From an uncultured Lachnospiraceae bacterium (GTDB taxonomy: Bacteria > Bacillota > Clostridia > Lachnospirales > Lachnospiraceae), in contig CAMWJF010000002.1 of assembly GCA_947174505.1 (NCBI GenBank), positions 1-64,000 of the forward strand: DNA of 64,000 nucleotides. The letters run 5' to 3'. This document shows, in pieces, positions 8,902-17,590 of the stretch; position 1 is the first letter of the stretch, and each line of letters begins with the position of its first letter. Below the pieces are notes generated by a model. The model saw only the letters and a program-made list of their open reading frames with translations. It made no database searches and was not told the DNA's origin. Made by a program: the position numbers and the translations under genes.

Positions 8902-10338
8902 TTAATAGAATCCATATCTTCTTGTCATTTCGTAGGAATAGCCGAAGCGGCTTGTCACCTCCAAATGTGCCTGATAGGTGTCAAAGCAGCCGTCCAGCCG
9001 AAAACCGGCATTGCCGGGCGTCTGACGGATATCCATTTCCATGATATCCATGGCCCGTTCTGTCCGGGTTTCCGCATCCTGCAAAAAGACCATAATCTGC
9101 AGGTATTCCTTATAATTGAGTCCGTTTCCCCCGGAATCCTCCGAGAGACTTCCCCTCACGTTCTTAAGACAGTTAATTCCTGTTTTCCAGTCGGCGGCCG
9201 TTTTAAAAATAGGAACCCTGCCGCCGCCAAGCAGTGTTTTGACGTCCTGCAGACTCTCCACATAAGCCCATGCAAAGAGAATCGTATACTTGACCGGCTC
9301 CGCCAGTGCAGGCATAAGCATCACCGCCGTGAGCGCTGTTGCCAAAACCTGCGCCTCCGCCACCTTCGCGTTATCCGAAAGAAGATACAGCATATTTGCC
9401 GCCTCCCGCCAGAGCAAAAGCTTTTTAGCCACCTGTTCCAGATTCTGCCAGTCCGTATCCCTGCCTGCCAGAATATATTCCATCTGGTATTTTAGGAGCG
9501 ACTTGTCCATCTCCGCACCATAATAACCGCATTTTTCAAACAGATACATTTGAAATACCAGCTCGTTCGGCCCGCCGCCTGCCTCTACCGCATCCGCACA
9601 AAGACCCGTACCCGCCATCCGGCCGGAGCGGTAGGAAATATAATCTCCCAAATCCACCTTTACCGCGGAAACCGCGGACGGGTTCTCCAGCACAAGGTTT
9701 AACACCCCGCTGCTTCTTGTGGCGTTGACAGGATCCGCCGGATTATTAAGCGGCACTTTCTCCGTCTTACCATCCTCCGTCTCCCTCTCCGGCAGACCGA
9801 TGGATGCAATCTGCGACTCATACTCCTGCCGCCACGCCGCCACATCCTTTGTGTCAATTCCGGCTCCCTGCAGCAGGCCGATATTGGCGCTGAGCTTATC
9901 CAGAACCGCACCCAGCGGATAATCTCCCATATAATCGGTAATCTGCCTTTTCAGCACCGCACCGTTATCATCCGATGCGACAGAATACGCCGGAATTTCC
10001 ACCATACCCATATCCATCGCCAGAAAATCCCTGCTGCCAAACAGATTTTTACCCTCTCCCGGACGGCAGTTTTTCTGTGCAAACCTGCGCAGATGCGCCT
10101 CCGTTTTCGCGATTTCGGGGTGGGAACCGCCGTAAGAAGTATCTACAAACAGAAGGTCATACTGTTTCAAAAGCTCTCTGTGGTATTCAGCCAGAACGGA
10201 ATTCATACCGATATCCGTCACACATTCAAATTTCATGCGGATGGCACTGATCCGTGCCCCTTCTATTACCGTGAATACAAGGGACAGGATCAATGTGAGG
10301 GATAAGGATAAAAATACCGTTATGTATCCCCGCCTCAT
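8902..10338 (-). CDS. DUF5702 family Tad-locus membrane protein
   Basis: A 478-aa protein with an N-terminal membrane anchor ('GYITVFLSLSLTLILSLVFT') followed by a large extracytoplasmic region. The 'EGARISAIR...AEYHRELLKQYDLLFVDTSYG' segment is characteristic of DUF5702 proteins found in Firmicute tad loci. Its ATG overlaps the stop of the Flp pilin gene. Probably a minor pilin or assembly component, analogous to TadG; function not established. Confidence 0.75.
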   Translation of the reverse strand: MRRGYITVFLSLSLTLILSLVFTVIEGARISAIRMKFECVTDIGMNSVLAEYHRELLKQYDLLFVDTSYGGSHPEIAKTEAHLRRFAQKNCRPGEGKNLFGSRDFLAMDMGMVEIPAYSVASDDNGAVLKRQITDYMGDYPLGAVLDKLSANIGLLQGAGIDTKDVAAWRQEYESQIASIGLPERETEDGKTEKVPLNNPADPVNATRSSGVLNLVLENPSAVSAVKVDLGDYISYRSGRMAGTGLCADAVEAGGGPNELVFQMYLFEKCGYYGAEMDKSLLKYQMEYILAGRDTDWQNLEQVAKKLLLWREAANMLYLLSDNAKVAEAQVLATALTAVMLMPALAEPVKYTILFAWAYVESLQDVKTLLGGGRVPIFKTAADWKTGINCLKNVRGSLSEDSGGNGLNYKEYLQIMVFLQDAETRTERAMDIMEMDIRQTPGNAGFRLDGCFDTYQAHLEVTSRFGYSYEMTRRYGFY

Positions 10339-10535
10339 TCCATTACCGTGTTGCTGTCTTTGGTAATCTTTTCAAAGACCTTCTCCACCAGCTCACGAAG
10401 CTGTGTCTTGAAGATAATCACCAGACCGATCAGCACCACAATAATCAGAATGATTTCCACTGTGCCCATGCCTTCCTCCTCCCGCAGGAAGTCTCCGAAC
10501 CCTTTGAGCCGTCTGTTTTCTCTTTTCTTTAGCAT
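10335..10535 (-). CDS. Flp-type IVb pilin
   Basis: A 66-aa protein with a basic leader, then 'EEGMGTVEIILIIVVLIGLVIIF', the short type IVb pilin signature with a glycine-rich processing site, glutamate at +5-like position and a single hydrophobic helix. This is the likely major Flp subunit. It has a strong AAGGAGG ribosome-binding site, fitting high expression, and sits between tadC and the DUF5702 gene. Confidence 0.8.
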   Translation of the reverse strand: MLKKRENRRLKGFGDFLREEEGMGTVEIILIIVVLIGLVIIFKTQLRELVEKVFEKITKDSNTVME

Positions 10536-10631
10536 GTCTGTTTCCTCCTTTTGCTGTTTTCTTTTTTGTTACCTTGTTACAGCCGCCTTTTCAGGCCGGC
10601 ATCATATCTGTCCGGTTGCCGGACTCATACG

Positions 10632-12083
10632 TCAGTTTAAAGTAAATGAAAAATATGCCGGTATCATAATAATCACCATAACCACACAGAGCATCATCAT
10701 CATTGGCAAAAGCAGTTTTGTACCCGCCTCCTCTCCCAGCTTTTTCGCCAGATTCTTCCGCTCCGCAAAGGCATGATCCGCTTCCTGCCTGAGTATCCGC
10801 AAAAGGTCATTGCTGCCCTTTCTGATGTTCTGCGAAAGCAGCGCAGACAGTTTCATGTATGCCTGCACCTGACACCGTTTTCCAAAATGTGCGTAAGCCT
10901 CCGTCTCTGACCTGCCGCCCTGCAGTTCATAGCAGGTCAATAATATTTCCTCGTATACATATTTCTTTTTCCCCTCCTTCTGTTTTTTATAGTCCTCCCC
11001 CATCTTTAAAAAGGCGTTTCGAACCGTCATACCTGCACCCATATAGAGCGCCAGCTTATTGACAATTTCAGGATAGGCCAAAAGCAGTTCCCGCTTTCTC
11101 GCCTCCAGCTTCTGGTCCAGTTCCCTGCCCCTCCCCCAGTAGAGCACACCCGCCGCGAACAGTACCAGGAGCAGAAAATAGCCGCTGCTGTCCTCTATGA
11201 TCTCACTCCAGATAACAGGCTCCGTACCAATCCGCTCCGGCAGCGCCATAACCTCCCCGCTTCTGCTGCTCTCATCCCTCTCCCGAAGCAGTTCCTCCAT
11301 CCGCGCCCGAAGCGCCTCCTCAGGCGTGTAAATAATCGGATTGATCTGCACGGGAAACTGCAGCTCCCGAAACCACTCTTCATAGCGAAACACAGCCGTC
11401 AGTGTAACTACTTCACTGCCCGTCAGTTCCTCATTATGTACCGTCCCGTCCGTATGGATCAGGGAATAGGAGTCGCTCTCCCAGCTGATCTGAAAAGGAT
11501 AGCCTTCCAGAGCCGGAACCAGATCCAAATCACTGCGCACCTCTTCCAAACAGGCATTCCCTCCCAGGATCACCCCCGGAAGAAGCGCTGCCGCCTCCGC
11601 ATAACTTATTTCCAGCTCTTCCTCCGTGAGTCTGCGCTCCTCCAAAAGATATTCAAAAATTTCTTCCTGTACCCCCGGAATCTCCGCCTTCAGCCCCACC
11701 TCAACGTCTCCCTCCCCGTAGGCATTTCTGGAAAGATAGCCGCCACCGACCAGCTTGGCCGCGCTGTGGGCGCTGAACCAGGCTGCCAGACAGAAAAGAT
11801 CCCCCACAAACACCACCATGAGTAAAAGTGCATACAATGAAAGATAATGCTCCCGAATCTGTTTTTCCGCCGCAATTTCCGGCTGCAGGGTTTTTAACTT
11901 TTCCCCAAGCTGCCTTATATAAAGCGCCCTTTTCCAGTCTCCCCTAGTGCTCCTCTTTTGCCGCTCCTGCTGTTTCCGGAAAATACGGGCCGCCATTTTT
12001 TGAAACGGATTTCCCTTTTCCCCCAAAGACAGGAGAAACAAAATCAGATAAACTGCTAAAATAAGCAAATAAACATAAACCAT
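10632..12083 (-). CDS. tadC: TadC, type II/IV secretion inner-membrane platform protein
   Basis: A 483-aa protein with several transmembrane segments. The C-terminal third ('LYMGAGMTVRNAFLKM...ELQGGRSETEAYAHFGKRC...LSALLSQNIRKGSNDLL') is the T2SSF domain of TadC. Chosen start ATG at 12083 follows AAAAAGGAG. It pairs with tadB directly upstream; the two form the platform that the CpaF ATPase drives. A periplasmic insert of about 200 residues near residues 80-310 is longer than in proteobacterial TadC. Confidence 0.82.
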   Translation of the reverse strand: MVYVYLLILAVYLILFLLSLGEKGNPFQKMAARIFRKQQERQKRSTRGDWKRALYIRQLGEKLKTLQPEIAAEKQIREHYLSLYALLLMVVFVGDLFCLAAWFSAHSAAKLVGGGYLSRNAYGEGDVEVGLKAEIPGVQEEIFEYLLEERRLTEEELEISYAEAAALLPGVILGGNACLEEVRSDLDLVPALEGYPFQISWESDSYSLIHTDGTVHNEELTGSEVVTLTAVFRYEEWFRELQFPVQINPIIYTPEEALRARMEELLRERDESSRSGEVMALPERIGTEPVIWSEIIEDSSGYFLLLVLFAAGVLYWGRGRELDQKLEARKRELLLAYPEIVNKLALYMGAGMTVRNAFLKMGEDYKKQKEGKKKYVYEEILLTCYELQGGRSETEAYAHFGKRCQVQAYMKLSALLSQNIRKGSNDLLRILRQEADHAFAERKNLAKKLGEEAGTKLLLPMMMMLCVVMVIIMIPAYFSFTLN

Positions 12084-12144
12084 CACACACTCCTTTTTCC
12101 ACTTCAATTATGGCGGCACAGACATAAATGAAGCAGGCATTTTT

Positions 12145-12903
12145 TCATACTTCAATCTCCACAATTCTCCTTGAAACCAGATATGCCGCGCCGTAAAAGA
12201 GCAGGCATACCGTCATCACCGCCACGCCTACAAGGTTATGGTAAAGCACATCAAAAAATCCACGCGATGTCGTTCCGATATAGAAAATAATCAAAAAGGG
12301 CACCATATTCATAATTTTCTGCTCCATTTTTCTGGCCCCGACCATAAGCTGGATCTCCTTATCCGTCTCGATCTTCTGCCCGATCACCCCGGCCGTCTTT
12401 TCCAGAATTTCCGTAAGATTGCCGCCGCTTCTTTTTGCGATCAGGAAGACATCCGCAAACTGCATAATATCTGGTACGCGGCTTCTCACTCCCAGATCGT
12501 ACAGCAGTTTTTCCAGAATCATATTATTTTCCAGTCCACGCAGCATATGACGTACTTCCAGGCAGACCGGGCTGTCAGCCCCGTAAAGCAGCTCCACATC
12601 GCGGTAGGATTCCCGCATGGCGTTTTCTATGGAATATCCGGCCTTGACATTTGCAGAAAGCGCCAGCACCAGATCCTTAAACTGTAAGCTCAGTTCCTGC
12701 CTGCGCTTTTTCGCCATATCCCTTTTCTTCTCTCTTATAAAAAGAACAAAAACGGGAAGGAGTAAAATACAGGCCAGCCACGACCGATAGAAAAAATATC
12801 CGATCACCGCCACCAGAACCACGCCTTCCAGCGAGGCAAGCGCCCCCTCCTTCAGGGAAAAGTGATATTCAGCATAATCCGGCGGCCTGTAGCTTTTCGA
12901 CAT
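12145..12903 (-). CDS. tadB: TadB, Tad pilus inner-membrane platform protein
   Basis: A 252-aa protein with the T2SSF fold: two N-terminal membrane segments, 'LVLALSANVKAGYSIENAMRES', 'FADVFLIAKRSGGNLTEIL', and two C-terminal segments. ATG 12903 is preceded by AAAGGAG; the gene overlaps the 3' end of cpaF by about 35 bp, indicating translational coupling. Because the mobile element separates this gene from the operon's upstream part, its expression now depends on read-through or a promoter in the element. Confidence 0.85.
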   Translation of the reverse strand: MSKSYRPPDYAEYHFSLKEGALASLEGVVLVAVIGYFFYRSWLACILLLPVFVLFIREKKRDMAKKRRQELSLQFKDLVLALSANVKAGYSIENAMRESYRDVELLYGADSPVCLEVRHMLRGLENNMILEKLLYDLGVRSRVPDIMQFADVFLIAKRSGGNLTEILEKTAGVIGQKIETDKEIQLMVGARKMEQKIMNMVPFLIIFYIGTTSRGFFDVLYHNLVGVAVMTVCLLFYGAAYLVSRRIVEIEV

Positions 12904-13267
12904 AGGCAAGCTCTCCTTTCTTTTGAAGCGAGCCGAGGATTTTTCCTCCGCCCGTCTCTTTCTCCTCCTGAAAACAGTAAAGCGGACTTAAAATAATTTC
13001 CCCATCTTCAAAACCGCACACCTCCACAATTTCTAACACCTTCCTCGTTTTATCCCGCAGACGCCCCAGATGGACAATGATGTCAATACCCGAGGCGATC
13101 TGCTGCCTGATGGCCTCCAGCGGAATCTCCATTCCCATCAGAATCATATTTTCCAGACGGCTTAGCATATCCCGCGAACCGTTGGCATGTCCCGTGGACA
13201 TGGAACCGTCGTGCCCCGTATTCAGACACTGCATCATATCGAATGCTTCTCCTCCGCGCACCTCTCC
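12869..13267 (-). pseudogene. cpaF: cpaF (tadA) 3' fragment, C-terminal 132 codons
   Basis: This fragment encodes GE-VRGGEAFDMMQCLNTGHDGS followed by 'STGHANGSRDMLSRLENM', the C-terminal part of CpaF/TadA secretion ATPases starting inside the Walker B motif and containing the His box. It is the direct continuation of the 5' part at 48939..49760: joined at the AACGAT repeat, the two give 274 + 132 = 406 codons with no frameshift. The fragment has no start signal of its own except an internal GTG at 13261. It is therefore an interrupted rather than a decayed gene. Confidence 0.93.
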
Positions 13268-13282
13268 AACGATGAATCTGGA
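13268..13282. repeat. Left junction: core AACGAT plus terminal inverted repeat
   Basis: The core AACGAT (13268..13273) also occurs at the right junction (48939..48944). Immediately inside, AATCTGGA (13275..13282) is the exact reverse complement of TCCAGATT (48930..48937) at the right end. The arrangement of a short shared core flanked by inverted recombinase arms is what tyrosine-recombinase elements leave behind. Confidence 0.85.
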
Positions 13283-13290
13283 GTTTTAAG

Positions 13291-13384
13291 GATGTGTTGC
13301 TGATGTTGCTCTAGTAAAAGGTAAACATGATATCTCGGTATATTGAACCGACATTGAGGTATGTTGCCGATGTGTTGCTGATGT
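13291..13384 (+). repeat. Two direct copies of GATGTGTTGCTGATGT near the left end
   Basis: The 16-bp sequence GATGTGTTGCTGATGT occurs at 13291..13306 and 13369..13384, with further partial copies of ATGTTGC in between (for example 13303..13309 and 13361..13367). They lie 18 to 111 bp from the core. At the opposite end, GGCAAC-t-GTTGCC (48875..48887) shares the GTTGC motif. These are plausible accessory binding sites for the recombinases. Confidence 0.7.
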
Positions 13385-13405
13385 AAGGTAGTAGCAAATA
13401 TCGGC

Positions 13406-13434
13406 TTTTCAAGGCATTATTTGAGGTATATAAT
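13406..13434 (+). promoter_or_regulatory. Putative sigma-A promoter of the left-end DUF6262 gene
   Basis: TATAAT at 13429..13434 is a perfect -10 box; TTTTCA at 13406..13411 is a weak -35 at 17-bp spacing. It sits 37 bp before the ATG of the 13471 gene, directly after the repeat cluster, so recombinase binding to the repeats could affect its expression. Confidence 0.5.
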
Positions 13435-13470
13435 GTTATTCATCAATTACATTCAAGGAGATAACCAGCC

Positions 13471-14022
13471 ATGTCAGAATTAACAGATAAAAGTACATCT
13501 AACTCCAAGAAAAAGGAAACAGAGTTGAAAGAAGTCGTTAGGAAGATGTTAGCCGCAGGTATTCCAATAACTTCCGCAGAGATTGAACGGCAATCAGGTC
13601 TTAGCCATTCATTTGTATATAAACCCGAAATGCAAAAGTTTATAAAGGAGCAGAAAGAAAAACAGAAAAAAGATGATTTAAGAGTAGATGTTGAATTGCA
13701 GAATTTCAATCTCCATACAAAACTTATGGCTTCTTATATATTTGCATACTCTCTTTTAGATGAGCAGGAAGAATTTTACAAAACTGCAATAGCAGAATTG
13801 AAGGACAGAGATAAACCTTTTGTAATCAATAATGGCTCTGATTCTGTCATAAAGTTTATCTGTCAAATATTATCCGAAGAAACTGACCCATCTAAAATAG
13901 ATAAACTACTCAATAAATTTAAAGTATGTTTTTCGGAAAGCATCCCTGATTGGAAAGAACAACTATTAGAAAAATTAGATAAATGTCTCGCTAAGGACAT
14001 ATTGGAAAAGAAATATAAATAG
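13471..14022 (+). CDS. DUF6262/TnpC-like protein at the left end
   Basis: A 183-aa protein. Residues 20-60 ('VRKMLAAGIPITSAEIERQSGLSHSFVYKPEMQKFIKEQ') follow the same pattern as the right-end small protein ('ARVCELADVHRSYFTKHPEMRRLL'), a helix-turn-helix typical of Tn554 TnpC/DUF6262 proteins. The rest is helical without recognised motifs. ATG preceded by AAGGAGA. It reads inward from the left end and ends at a bidirectional terminator. Likely a DNA-binding accessory factor for transposition; family assignment is by pattern only. Confidence 0.6.
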   Translation: MSELTDKSTSNSKKKETELKEVVRKMLAAGIPITSAEIERQSGLSHSFVYKPEMQKFIKEQKEKQKKDDLRVDVELQNFNLHTKLMASYIFAYSLLDEQEEFYKTAIAELKDRDKPFVINNGSDSVIKFICQILSEETDPSKIDKLLNKFKVCFSESIPDWKEQLLEKLDKCLAKDILEKKYK

Positions 14023-14038
14023 CACTGCATAATATAGT

Positions 14039-14072
14039 AAGAGGTATGGAATCAAAATTTTCCATACCTCTT
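14039..14072. terminator. Bidirectional intrinsic terminator
   Basis: A perfect 12-bp stem AAGAGGTATGGA / TCCATACCTCTT with a 10-nt loop lies between the convergent genes 13471 (+) and 14071 (-), touching the stop codon of the latter. Confidence 0.8.
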
Positions 14073-14766
14073 ATTTCACTGAACGGTGACATTCTGTTAA
14101 ATTATATCTTTTCAGGTCAGAAGCCAACACTATTATTTCTGCTTCATTTCTTGTATTGAAATAACAGAATGCATCTTCTTTATCAACTACACACTCATAT
14201 ACACAGGAATTATGGCTTTCGCATCTATCCGCATACCAAAAAGCCACCTTTTTGTTCAAAGTCCATGAAAACCCACATTTGTATGCTGGGCTACTTACTC
14301 CACGGTATACAACTACCTGGTCAGGTAGTTCGCTAAATATCTTTTGTTCTCTTTTATTCATTAGATAACTTTTATCTGCTTTATTGAACCACGCTTCAAG
14401 CTCTACTTCTGGTATCTCTTTCCCGCCATGCGCAAACCAAGAGAGTGCTAACATTTCTGCAAAGTCTTTGTCGGACAGATATTGATTAATGTCATTAAAG
14501 AACGCCATTCTGTACGATGGTCTTATTAATGAAAAAATAGAGTACACATTCTTACGATGTATAATATCTTCTTTACATTGTTCCTGCCACTGAAGGTATT
14601 TTTCTGTATCTTGAAATATATTAAACGGCTTATCTGTATCTATGCCATTAATTACAGGAGTGTCTATGTATGGATGCCGACACACGTTGAATCCTTCTAC
14701 TATTTTCGGCTCCGTATAAATAAGCTGTATTGCTTTATCTTTTACAATACTCAGATTTGTCTTCAT
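14071..14766 (-). CDS. Putative ADP-ribosyltransferase-fold protein
   Basis: A 231-aa protein whose C-terminal half shows the order of motifs of R-S-E class ADP-ribosyltransferases: 'QVVVYRGVSSP' (Arg), 'GFSWTLNKKVAFWYADR' (Ser-x-Thr followed by the ARTT-preceding helix) and 'TRNEAEIIV' (ExE). The N-terminal half is unrecognised. If active it would transfer ADP-ribose from NAD+ to a protein or nucleic acid. ATG at 14766 is favoured by GGGAGAGG 9 nt upstream. No signal peptide; no obvious antitoxin is adjacent. Fold assignment is motif-based and needs structure prediction. Confidence 0.5.
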   Translation of the reverse strand: MKTNLSIVKDKAIQLIYTEPKIVEGFNVCRHPYIDTPVINGIDTDKPFNIFQDTEKYLQWQEQCKEDIIHRKNVYSIFSLIRPSYRMAFFNDINQYLSDKDFAEMLALSWFAHGGKEIPEVELEAWFNKADKSYLMNKREQKIFSELPDQVVVYRGVSSPAYKCGFSWTLNKKVAFWYADRCESHNSCVYECVVDKEDAFCYFNTRNEAEIIVLASDLKRYNLTECHRSVK

Positions 14767-14838
14767 TTTCACTGCCTCTCCCATGCTTCTATTTTATATG
14801 CTACATTTGTCGATGGCAACATGTAATCTATCATCATG

Positions 14839-14849
14839 AAACCAAGTGA
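14839..14849 (+). promoter_or_regulatory. Box A: AAACCAAGTGA
   Basis: This 11-bp box recurs at 24620..24630 and, with one change, at 36180..36190, always on the plus strand inside the element. Here and at 24620 the similarity extends about 35 bp further (AAACAG, CTTT, TCAAT, AAAA in the same order). It precedes an AT-rich promoter-like stretch and a structured noncoding region. Likely a shared regulatory site or part of a repeated promoter module. Confidence 0.5.
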
Positions 14850-14899
14850 ACACCTAAACAGGCTTTCTATCAATAAAATGTTTTCGTAAAATAATAATA

Positions 14900-15160
14900 T
14901 AGAGTGAAAGTTAAAAATCCTTTGCTTTATTATCAACACTGATAATGTCGGAAGGAATCTGCCATTCAGATGGGCGGGAGTAATTAACTTACTAAGTGAA
15001 TTAAAAAGTGATTAGTTTATATTTTAATTGTGGCTACTTCTTTCCGACTAAGATGTTGATTCTAAGTAACTTATTATAGTCAATTTCTCAAAACCCTAAC
15101 AATTCTTTTTTTGCTATATCTTCCTTCTTAAGCTGTCTTTTTACAAGGCAGCTTTTTTAT
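14900..15160 (+). ncRNA. Candidate structured noncoding RNA A
   Basis: No plausible ORF. Two nested perfect 7-bp helices enclose about 88 nt: ATCAACA (14932..14938) with TGTTGAT (15054..15060), and GTCGGAA (14947..14953) with TTCCGAC (15042..15048). A plus-strand intrinsic terminator follows: AAGCTGTCTT / AAGGCAGCTT at 15130..15154 with a T-run. Together with box A upstream this looks like a transcript of 200-270 nt. The 5' end is a guess. Function unknown. Confidence 0.45.
15130..15160 (+). terminator. Intrinsic terminator overlapping the 3' end of the serine recombinase gene
   Basis: Stem AAGCTGTCTT / AAGGCAGCTT (one G-U pair), loop TTTAC, followed by TTTTT on the plus strand. It overlaps the last codons of the minus-strand gene 15141..15716, and terminates the plus-strand candidate RNA. 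Confidence 0.7.
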
Positions 15161-15716
15161 TTCTTTTAGCTCTTTGTAAGGTGCTCTTGCTGATTCCAGT
15201 CATGGATTCTACTTGCTTATAAGAGTGGCCTTCCAATAATTCTACGGCATGGGTTAGCTGCGCTTTAGAATATTTTTTTGGTCTTCCATCCCTAAAGCCT
15301 TCCCTGGTTTTTGCAATTTCCTTCCCTGCCTGACACCTTTCTATAATTTGGTTTTTTTCAAACTCCGCAAATGCAAGCAAAACAGTATATATAAGCCTTC
15401 CCATGCTGGTATCTTCTATCAATCCCATGTTCAGGATATGTATACTCACGCCTTTATCAAGAAGTTTATCTATGTACCCTAATCCTACTCTGACGCTCCT
15501 GCAAAATCTATCCAATTTTGCACAGACGATGATATCTCCTGCCTGTACCTTTTCTAATAGTTCTGAAAAAATTGGACGTTCTTCTCCGCCTGTATATGCT
15601 TCAACAATAATTTGGGCATCTGGATATCTCGCAAGAATTTGTGCTTGCTGGTCTTCAATAGAGTTCCCATCCGCATATTGCTTTTTCGTAGATACACGAC
15701 AACAACCATAAACCAT
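15141..15716 (-). CDS. Serine recombinase (resolvase/invertase family)
   Basis: A 191-aa small serine recombinase. The catalytic serine is in '[10 protein letters not shown]' (residue 8); further catalytic-domain landmarks are '[12 protein letters not shown]' and '[21 protein letters not shown]'. The C-terminus has a resolvase helix-turn-helix '[22 protein letters not shown]'. ATG 15716 is chosen because GGAGGTAAAGAT precedes it and it yields the canonical N-terminus. It could resolve cointegrates or invert DNA. It is distinct from the tyrosine recombinases at the right end. Confidence 0.9.
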   Translation of the reverse strand: MVYGCCRVSTKKQYADGNSIEDQQAQILARYPDAQIIVEAYTGGEERPIFSELLEKVQAGDIIVCAKLDRFCRSVRVGLGYIDKLLDKGVSIHILNMGLIEDTSMGRLIYTVLLAFAEFEKNQIIERCQAGKEIAKTREGFRDGRPKKYSKAQLTHAVELLEGHSYKQVESMTGISKSTLQRAKRNKKAAL

Positions 15717-16003
15717 ATCTTTACCTCCACAAATAATATAGGAGCAGGTTTCCACATATCCTGCTCCTTCGGTGCAATTATATCTAATTTGTTTCTGTAA
15801 ACGCAATATTACTATGGTTACTTTTGACCTGACTTTTGACTACCCTAAACCTCTTATATTTGCAGTACTCCATAACTGTATTCAAAAGGGTTAAGTTTTG
15901 AACAATATTTTTTTCAAAAATTTACTCATACGAAAATTTTTTCAACAATCTGTATTTATTGTTAAGCTTACCTTTCTTAATGAACGCCTAACTTATCAAA
16001 GAC
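15717..16003. other. Intergenic region upstream of the serine recombinase
   Basis: About 290 bp, AT-rich, no credible ORF. It contains a close repeat of ACTTTTGAC (15820s and 15832-15840), separated by a few bases, which could be part of a recombinase binding (res) site, but no clear inverted-repeat dimer sites were recognised. Confidence 0.3.
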
Positions 16004-17476
16004 TTATACATTATGCTGATGCAACGCTCTATCAATCAAAACTCCTGCGAGCTCATCATTTAAAATTTCAAACATTTTAATATCAGTGTTCTTATGAATA
16101 TATATTTCTATTCTATTTTGTTCATTGTCTATTTTTTCAATCAAAAAATGCCATATTTGTCGCGTAATTGGTAATGAAATTGTTACTTTTTCATTTAAGA
16201 TAATATTAAATTTGTCTTCTTCTTTTTGAACACTAACCCAAAGGCATCCACCCAAATCCTGTATATCATTTGTTTCATCTAAATGAATTTCTAATATTTG
16301 TAGTCCAATATCATATTTTTTAATAAATATTCCATCAGATATCTTAATCTCTTCATTAACTTCTTGTTCGTTTATCTCATAGGTTGCTTTAATAACCTTT
16401 TGATTTTGTATTTCTCTAATGACATCAAAAATCAACGAGAATTTATCACTTCTAATACTGTCAAATGGTTTCTTACTCTTTGAAATATTTTCTGCAAAAT
16501 TATTTTTTGATAATGCAATATTAGTACATTCTTTTTTTATTTTATATATATTTTCGTCGCAAATTTCTATATTTTCAGGTACTAGAAATACATTATCATC
16601 AATTATATGATTGGGGGGATTATTCTTTAATTTCTTGTATTGTGTATTAAATATTCTTGGCTTATTCTTCAATTTACCTGTTTCATCATTAAATTCATCG
16701 TTTATATATAATCTACGTTTATTCTCATCATATGTCTTAATTTCTTCATCTGTATAGTAATTTTCAATACTAATTAAAGGAGTTTTTTCCCTAAATTCAG
16801 GAACAGGTAAAATAAGAGAAAATACATTATTTCCCCAAGAAACAAAACTTTCCCCAGCATGTTTTTTATTAATTTCTTTATCATCTGAATCAAAGATAAA
16901 AACCTTGATTCCAGCACTGTAAAAAAGCTTAGTATAATTAAGAATATCCATTAATTTATTATTTCCCATTTGCAAATCATCTTCATACTCAAAAAAATCA
17001 AAATTAATATCATTATATAAATTTTGACTTTGAAAAACAGTTAAAGCATGTTTCAGATGTTTCCAATCAGTTTTTCCTTCTGTTATAATTAAATTTCGTT
17101 CTGATTCTAGAATTTCGTTCAAACGTCTCATTAATGTTGGCAAATACTTTTTTATATAGATTCGTGTAAAATTACCTCCTACTTTAATTTGAATATATAA
17201 TTCATCCTTTTTATATGTCATTTGATATGAAACAACATATTTTTTATCAAAAACCAATCTATCATTATCTTCTTCTCCGTATATTAATATAGTAGAAGAA
17301 TCTTCAGATATATTTTTTACTTTAAATTTTGTATAAATGGCTATCTGCTCCTCTATTCTCTCATTAGCAAAATTATCATTTATATTTTTTATATAAATCC
17401 ACATTCCATTTAATGATTTTAAATAATCTATAGCTGCTTTTTCATCAACAACCTCCATCCTGATATCTATCTCCAT
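16004..17476 (-). CDS. TOPRIM-domain protein, putative nuclease
   Basis: A 490-aa protein. The TOPRIM signature is visible: 'NLIITEGKTDWKHL' (catalytic Glu, about residue 132) and 'KVFIFDSDDKEI' (DxD, about residue 195), as in OLD-family and DUF4435-type proteins. Unlike OLD or GajA nucleases there is no ABC-type ATPase domain; the flanking regions are unrecognised. ATG 17476 has AAGGAG upstream. It is the last gene of a minus-strand group with a PD-(D/E)XK-like nuclease gene; a role in phage defence is inferred from context. Confidence 0.6.
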   Translation of the reverse strand: MEIDIRMEVVDEKAAIDYLKSLNGMWIYIKNINDNFANERIEEQIAIYTKFKVKNISEDSSTILIYGEEDNDRLVFDKKYVVSYQMTYKKDELYIQIKVGGNFTRIYIKKYLPTLMRRLNEILESERNLIITEGKTDWKHLKHALTVFQSQNLYNDINFDFFEYEDDLQMGNNKLMDILNYTKLFYSAGIKVFIFDSDDKEINKKHAGESFVSWGNNVFSLILPVPEFREKTPLISIENYYTDEEIKTYDENKRRLYINDEFNDETGKLKNKPRIFNTQYKKLKNNPPNHIIDDNVFLVPENIEICDENIYKIKKECTNIALSKNNFAENISKSKKPFDSIRSDKFSLIFDVIREIQNQKVIKATYEINEQEVNEEIKISDGIFIKKYDIGLQILEIHLDETNDIQDLGGCLWVSVQKEEDKFNIILNEKVTISLPITRQIWHFLIEKIDNEQNRIEIYIHKNTDIKMFEILNDELAGVLIDRALHQHNV

Positions 17477-17590
17477 TTTGTACACTCCTTACTATATTTT
17501 TATTATCTAATCTTTTAATCTGTATTTAGCTGCACACTTCACTAAACAAGACATATTTTTAATCTTTTCTTTCGCATAAGCACTCCTATA

